The notes under the pieces are model-generated. The model saw only the letters and a program-made list of their open reading frames with translations, made no database searches and was not told the DNA's origin. Shown here piece after piece: positions 56,816 to 64,000 of a DNA stretch of 64,000 bases (position 1 is its first letter; every line of letters begins with the position of its first letter). The position numbers were made by a program, and so were the translations under genes. The DNA is from Vanilla planifolia. Its lineage: Eukaryota > Streptophyta > Magnoliopsida > Asparagales > Orchidaceae. The stretch is from NCBI GenBank assembly GCA_023846275.1, contig CM043865.1, positions 6,250,068-6,314,067 on the forward strand. The letters run 5' to 3'.

Positions 56816-59800
56816 ACTTAAGCTAAAACCCGCGGAGCGATGACCAAGTTAATATTATTGTTAATTGGAAATAATATTTTATAAATAACTTTGTTCTAAA
56901 AAACATTTATATAGATTAAATCACATTTTTCGGTCAGGGATAATATTTTTTATATAATATTAGGATTAACCCCGTTTCATACCCCGTGTCGTGCCCACGA
57001 TGGGGAAGTGGAACACGTGTCACGATTTCATAAGGGAAATTGCTGTGTTGTGGGAAAAACGATGGCGCGATCTATCATGACTGCCACTAAGACTCTGACG
57101 TGGTAGCTATCGGATCCGAAGTGAGGAATTAATAATGATTTTATGCAATTTAGTATTTTTAAAATATTAATTTAAATTATTAATTGCTACAGATATGAAG
57201 GTCGCGCATAAGCTCTTTTACACCTTGTAATTTTATGGAAAACATTTTTAAAATTATTTATTTAAGGAATTTAATGAAGATTTTCTTGTGTGCGTAACGT
57301 AAACGCATGGGCTTTGAATTGATCAACAAATAAGCAAATGTTCATGAACAGTTCTTCCGTTTCCTAAAAAAAAAAAAAAAAAAAACTTAAAAAATATTCT
57401 TGCCACACAATAATAAATAATTTATTATGATGATTTCTGCCGTTTGCTGGTTGAAATATTATAATTTTTGCTTCGGTCAGTAACACATTCGTACAGCATG
57501 ACAAATGGATCTAAATACGCAATTCTAAAAAAATATATTTTAAAAATTATTGGTATGACTTTCGAAATGAGTTTTAAATATAATTGGTATTCATTTAATT
57601 CGAATTTTTTATTTTGGATGGCATTTTTTTGAAGAAAGGGACTAAGTATTTGAATATTTTAATTAAATTTGTTACAAGGAATACGACTAGTATATTGAGA
57701 TGCTTTTCATAATTAATTATTTAAAATTTAAACAATTAAAGAGTAAATTGATTGACTTGATTTTATAAGACTTTTTCATCTAATAATAAGATATTTTTTC
57801 ATTATATTGTTATGATAGTGTTTACTTTGATCCATTTTCCTACAAACCTTTTTAATCAAATTATTCTAGCTCGTTTTTTTCATTGTCACATATTGCCCAC
57901 ATGGCTCTTATTCCCTTAAGTTCATTACCAACTTAGCCATGATTTATTACTCTTCATGGTAGTTGGTATCTTAATCTAAAGTTGATTCTAATCTTTAAAT
58001 TTAGGATACCACATGGTCAAATGTTTGAAATTTAAAATAACCTTAATTATCTCACCAATCATTAGGATTTATATATGTGTGTTTAAAATAAATACATGAG
58101 AAAATAAATGTTATTAGTAGTCAGATGAGTTAATCTTACAAGCTCATAAATATTATAAATAAATTTATATGAAATGAAGATAATAAAATTATTATATTTT
58201 ATTATTTAAATTTTTTTTTTAAAAAGAGAAAAAAAAGTAAAAATATTTTTTCTAATATTTTATCCCATTATTATGACAAAAAAAATAAAACACTAATATA
58301 GGATATAAAATATGATAAGACATTAGTTGCATATTAGGTCATGAGTTAGTATTAGAAACCTCTTACTTTTATGTCACTAACACATCACATAAGATCTTAA
58401 TATTTAGATATGATGAGATATGATATTCAAGCATCACTCATTTTATATACAAATAGATGTATTGAGAGATGATGATATTATAATTCTAACATAACTTATG
58501 TTTTATAAAGAAAAGATATGTGAATAGTATCATTATTAATATTTTGTATAAAATTTTGATATATAGGTATGATGCGATACAACATGGTTACTATTTAATT
58601 ATGATGTACTTATAAATAGAGATCAATATGATGATGAGATACAAAATAAAAAAATAAAAAATAATGTAAAATGAGAAATGTAATAAATGAGATAATAGTA
58701 TTAAGAAAAAACCAGATACAAATAAGTGAAGAGAATGAACAAATAAAAATAAAAATAAAAACAACTTCTAAGTATAGAGAAAGAAATATATGTATATTTA
58801 AATACATAAAGTTACGATCATATAAAGAAGAAATATTTGATATTGTCTTTTATGATAAAGTATATTATATTAAGGTTATTGTGATATTCATTATTAAATT
58901 AAACTCATCATTTCTTAATTACCTTTTATATATTTAAATGATGTGTTTTTTAAATTTATCTATTAAAGATATCAAGATATTTTATTATCTAATTAAACTC
59001 ATCATTTTTAATTACTCTTTAAAGAAATGTCATTAGCACATAGAAAAGGATAGATCAAAGTGATAATAATTATAAATAATTATTCATTATAATATTTTGT
59101 GATGTTATGTATGGTATTTTTGAACACTTATTATGTAACGAGAACTTATAAATTGATAGTATACCATGTCTTATAAGAAAATAAGCTAGTAATCTTATTT
59201 TAAAAAAATGGGAATATAATGTAATATTGTCGTTCCCTACATTAGTGATGATTTGTGTCTTTAATTTTTACTTTAATTCTTTAATCTAATATTAATGTTT
59301 AATTATTTTGATAATTAATATACATAGGTACATGAAAAATGTAATCAAACTGTTAATGATTTATAATTCTATAATAAAGTTAAACTGAAAAATATATTAA
59401 TGTGTAATGAAAGGGATGTAAATAAGTACTTGTTATATTAATGAAACCAATTGAATTTGGATGTTTAAGGGATTCTAACCTCAAATTCCATCATTTTGGA
59501 TTTGGAATAACAATGTTAATTTGATAAAAGTTTGTTGAATTTTAAAATAACATGAAATGTATGCATACAAAATGTGAATGTATGTAATTTGTATAGAGGA
59601 TTCTTGAGAAACATTTTAAAATGATGGTTTATGTAAGTGCATACAATTTAGAAATATATTGAGGCTACGGAGTCCATTGAGTAGAGCTTTTTTGAGATTA
59701 AAAATTGATTGAGTTTGACTCTAATTATTAACTTGCCAAAGTAGGGCCAGCCTTAAGTATAACCTTCTTTAAAAAATCTTATTAAAAGTTATGATATTGA

Positions 59801-59848
59801 CATAAAATATTAAGAGGGCAAGCCCAACACAATAATAGATGCCTTGAG

Positions 59849-59921
59849 TAATATGTAATAGAAAATAAAAGTTATAAAAAAGCTTGATAATATGTAATAG
59901 AAAATAAAAGTTATAAAAAAG
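59849..59921. repeat. direct repeat, two copies of about 34 bp, period 39 bp
   Basis: Two identical copies of a 34-base word beginning TAATATGTAATAG start at 59849 and 59888, separated by a five-base spacer. No gene is associated. Confidence 0.85.
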
Positions 59922-62846
59922 GTTCAGACAAACATTTAGAGGCAATTCTAAACCTACCAATATAATTTAAGCTAGAATACATGATCGACTTGCAAGCAGT
60001 GTTCCTTACTAGATAATCATATTAAAACTCAAATACACTTGGTGCGCATTGAAACCAATATAAACTCAAATATGATTAGCCATACACATTGGCATGTAGT
60101 TGGTAATATAATCAAATATTAGTAAAATTATGACCAAAAACTTGAAAATGAAACAGTTTGGAATAATTGGGAATAATCTCCAATGTCTAAATATATTTCC
60201 AAAATGATTTAAATACCTCTATAAAAGCATCAAAGTATCTTCAAATGATTAATTTAGAGGAGATTGAGGATGCTTTAGTAAATTTTTCATTCCAAAATGT
60301 TGTTTAATTGAGATCATCTACCCAAGAAGCCAAAAATCATCTTAAATGATTCAATTTAACTACCTTGATTAATTAGGTAAAACTGTCCTAATAGTCTAAA
60401 CAAATTTTGTAACCAAGATTTCCTTTAAATTTGCATAAAACCTACAAGTTAAAATATTTTTGCTAATACAAAGAGGTATGATCCTCCTTCATTGAGAAAG
60501 TGCGACTCTTCTCCTTCGTTCTTCCTTATATGAGTTAAGGAACAATCTTCAAACTTGGAAGGTATTTGATGTTAGTACAAACTTTGGAAAAACAAGGTTG
60601 TACCATGATGCCCAGGAATCTAAGAGATGATTTTCTTTACGATTAGTCCTTTAAAGTAGGTATTTACTTCTGGCAATTTGCACTTTACTACTAGCAAGTA
60701 AGCTTGAAGTTTCCAACATTATCTTTGTTATTTGCCTTGAATGTTGATTTGGTATAGCAAATAGATTCTAAATGGTGTGAAACTTTCAAAATTTACTCTT
60801 TAAATTATCAGCTAAAAGCTTCGAGCTCATTACTTTAGTTGGTTTAAACTTTAGGTTAGAATTTCAAGGCATTTTATCCAAAGAACCTTCAAGTTTTCAA
60901 ATCTTGTATTTAAATAAGCATCCAAATTTTGCAAAAATTGTTAGAACTGTTTTCATCAAGTTTTCTACAGTTTTTATATTCAAAGATTTTACTAAAATAA
61001 TGTGTTTGACTCAGATTTAATTGCTTAAATTTAAAACTACATAATAGCCTAGTAAATTCTAGAATACAAATGTGTTGCTTAACATTGTTGTCATTTTGGT
61101 ACCTAATTTTTATTGGCTTGAGCGATGGCTTTGCTCCTCATTCATTAATTAATCATAACAAGTTGCATTTAGATCACTTCTTATTTTGCAGAACTTGTGT
61201 TAACATTTTCAATCTTCAAAGATGGTTGTACACCTTAAGTTCAAAATTTCAATCTTTGTTCAAACTTGATCTTAATCATTGATGTATCCTATTTTTAACA
61301 CCTCAAGCTTAAATGTAGGTTCAGATTTGTGTGGTTGAGTGCTTTTTTCCCGTTATCCAATTTACTTTCATTCCTCACCTTTACATTTTCTTAACGCCAA
61401 ATTCCATAACCAAACACCTGCAACACTGTCTAACTTTCATAAGCCTCTAAGTACTGCTTGCCACTGCTACCCATTACTTGTCACTTCATTTAGCAGCAAG
61501 TCTTGTGAATGATATAATATAATATATTTTTGCAATAAAAAATTGGAATGTTCTAAAAATTGTAATTGCTTAAAAAAATGAACAAGGAGCTATAGAAAAC
61601 TAGATAAGTCTACAGATGCCTTTGTTTCAAGAAGATTGTGGACTTTGGCTTCAAGTACAGTTTTCTTTTGATCATAAGAGAAAAAAGAGAAAAAAAAGTG
61701 AATCATGGATTCATTTTTTTTTTCATTTCATATGACATCTTGTATGAATTTGTTTTTCATTTATGAGTATTGTACTGGTGATTGCATTTTTATGGGAAAT
61801 AATGCAAAATGCAAAACAGTTGGTCTTGGTGTGATAGAGTTGAAAAATCATTATGACATAATTGCAACATTTATTGATATTAGGACTATTCTAATTTTAA
61901 GGAAAAGTTTTGTCTTTGAGTGCTATTTGTAGTGATGGATAGAAGTTTTTCTTTGATAATATTGAGGTTTTTTATTGTTTGTAAATATGTATTGATTGTC
62001 ATAAATGCAAAAATAGTTGAAAATTTTATTTGTTATAAGATATAATTTTGAGGAAAACTTTTTCAGTTTCATCATTTTTAAGTAATTGAAAAAAATTTTG
62101 ATATTTAGATGAGTAGCAAGTTAATTTTAGAATTGTGATTGAAGTTTATGAATATTATCAAATAATTACTAAAGAAAAAAACTTCATTAGATCATGGTAA
62201 TAGATTTTGTCATAATAATTTTTATCTTGATATTAGATTTTGAAGTAAAAGCATTCATGGTGAGGTGATAGTTGCTTTTAATTTATGAAAATTTTATGAT
62301 AAGTATACTTTGATTATCTATTATTTAATATTTATTAGAAAAGATATGTTTTAAAGATCTCATGCTAGTGTTATGTTAAAACAAATGTGAGCTTTTTAAG
62401 ATTATGTGATGCTTAGCCCTTTTGAGTTTTGGTAGTTTAATAGCTTGGAATAGAAAGGAGGATTAAAAGGGGATTTACTTTCGATGGAAAAATAATATAG
62501 ATGAAATGGGGATAATTTTAGAGATTTTGTTTCATTATTAATACATCTAGATTTAGGATTTAAAATTTTATTTGTTAAAAAAACAAATTTAAGATATTGA
62601 TATTGTATATTTAAATTTGAGTTTAATATAACAATATTGAGAACTATATTGGTTTAACATATCTTCTATGAAATATATCGTTAAGATATTCATTGATTCA
62701 ATCTTACAAATCAAAATCTATTTAAAGACAATTTTTATGGCACTAATAAATAATTATTTACATTAACTAAAAACTTAATTATAAAAACTTTTAACTTCAA
62801 ACATCCTTTGAACAATTTTTTGGTTAAGAACTAAAGTAAAGATATA

Positions 62847-62922
62847 AGAAGAATCAACATACATTTCTATTTGATTAAATGAAAAGAAGAATCATAGTAT
62901 ATTTCTATTTCATTAAATGAAA
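62847..62922. repeat. direct repeat, two copies of about 38 bp
   Basis: Two adjacent similar units, each starting AGAAGAATCA, containing ATTTCTATTT and ending ATTAAATGAAAA. A partial third unit (GATTAAATGAAAAG) occurs at about 62997-63010. Confidence 0.75.
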
Positions 62923-64000
62923 ATTTTAACGTTCTTTACTTTGAAGGATAAGCAAAAAAGAAAAAATGTCCGACAAAAATGCGATGGCTTTCGATTTGAT
63001 TAAATGAAAAGTTGAATATTTGCAATCACAAATTGAAAAAGGTTCAATTTATTAGCATGGATTAAATATTTATCAATATATATAACTACACACCCAAAAT
63101 ATAAGTTTATATTAAACTTGAATATTTTTTTTGTAGAATATTGTAACATAGAGTCACAATACATCAAATAAAAAAATTTAAGATTCATCTTTATTATTCT
63201 TGAAATATTGAAAAATACATTGGAGCAGTGAGGATTAAATTAGGCATTTTTTTTTATCAAATACCTAGATAAAGAAAACCTTTTTGTACAATAAGAAATT
63301 TCACATAAATAATTAAATTTGTGCATTGTGTTGTATAACTCTGAAAATTTATAAATCTACTTAAATATAATATCATTCTATAAAAGTAAATCTGAAAAAG
63401 GAGATTTTAAGTTTAGAAAGAAAATCTAAAAAAAAAGTTAAAAGGGGAAAGTATTTATCTCTATTTGTTTGAAAAAGTTCTTAAAAAATAAATTTTATGT
63501 AAAGCAGGTATTTTTAAGCAATAATTGAAAATAAAATTAAAAAAAAAAAATTAAAACTGCATTGTAAGCTCTCAATGCAAACATAGTCAACTTTGGCTTC
63601 TTCTATATGCAAGTAGTAAGTTGTTTATATCCAATGGAATTAAAACAAAGAAATCTTCCAACGTACCTCCAAAACAACATAAGAAAAAATGGTCCCAGTT
63701 ATCATGTCATGTGCTTAATCCATTTCTGCCATTTGTGTTAACTCTCTTCTGCTGCAATAATACATGATTGCTTGATTAAAAATAGATAGGATATTCAACA
63801 AGCAGGTTGCTTATCTTTGAAAGAGAAAACTTTTTTTTATTTAAGTGGTTTCATGAATAGCAATTGATGCTCTTAGCATATATTTCATATAACTAATGTT
63901 TCCAGCCTTTAATCCATTGCGACTGAGGTCCCAATCCTTTAATCCACAAAGGCTTTGATCATTTATCCTTTTTGTGGTTGTAATGGGACTTTTGAAAAGA

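Larger units (their letters stand above)
56816..64000. other. AT-rich intergenic DNA; promoter flank then no gene seen
   Basis: The first 300 bases upstream of the flippase are of mixed composition and presumably hold its promoter. Beyond about 57.1 kb the DNA is very AT-rich with stops in all frames. The short open frames (for example 58671-58937, 61070-61282 and 61705-61932) have no recognisable family features. Two small direct repeats, listed separately, were noted. Confidence 0.45.

Overview
The window looks like nuclear chromosomal DNA of a flowering plant, probably a monocot. The grounds are spliced genes with GT-AG introns, plant-type families (eIF4A, a ZIP metal transporter, an ALA4/ALA5-like flippase), a GC-rich ZIP gene set in very AT-rich DNA, and decayed Copia, Gypsy and LINE elements throughout. 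A banana-like or other non-grass monocot would fit, but the sequence does not settle the species. No CRISPR array, operon or prokaryotic feature was seen, and I found no convincing novel multi-gene system.

Layout. 1-2.1 kb: the 3' end of a LINE followed by a Copia gag remnant. 5.1-13.4 kb: an apparently intact eIF4A gene on the + strand (411 aa), whose likely leader intron is about 5.6 kb and holds a solo-LTR-like block. 13.5-29.5 kb: AT-rich DNA with a dead Copia (17.3-19.1 kb, minus), a dead Gypsy (21.2-24.5 kb, plus) and a tandem array of about 0.6 kb units (25.2-26.5 kb). 29.9-31.8 kb: an intact three-exon ZIP zinc/iron transporter on the minus strand (395 aa), with two perfect palindromic zinc-deficiency response elements upstream. 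32.4-36.6 kb: a LINE copy broken by what may be a long-terminal-inverted-repeat element. 36.6-45.5 kb: AT-rich DNA with TA and CT microsatellites and a second copy of the solo-LTR-like block. 45.5-56.8 kb: an intact ten-coding-exon P4-ATPase on the minus strand (1221 aa by my splicing), whose last intron carries a nearly complete but dead 4.7 kb Copia. 56.8-64 kb: AT-rich intergenic DNA with no gene seen.

The three host genes are unrelated housekeeping or nutrition genes: translation initiation, metal uptake and lipid flipping. They are not a functional cluster. The most useful observations are the paired zinc-response sites with the ZIP gene, the tandem duplication in its His-rich metal-sensing loop, the Copia inside the flippase intron, and the unusual base composition and leader intron of eIF4A. 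Splice sites were placed by eye from GT-AG signals, reading-frame continuity and family similarity; transcript ends are approximate.
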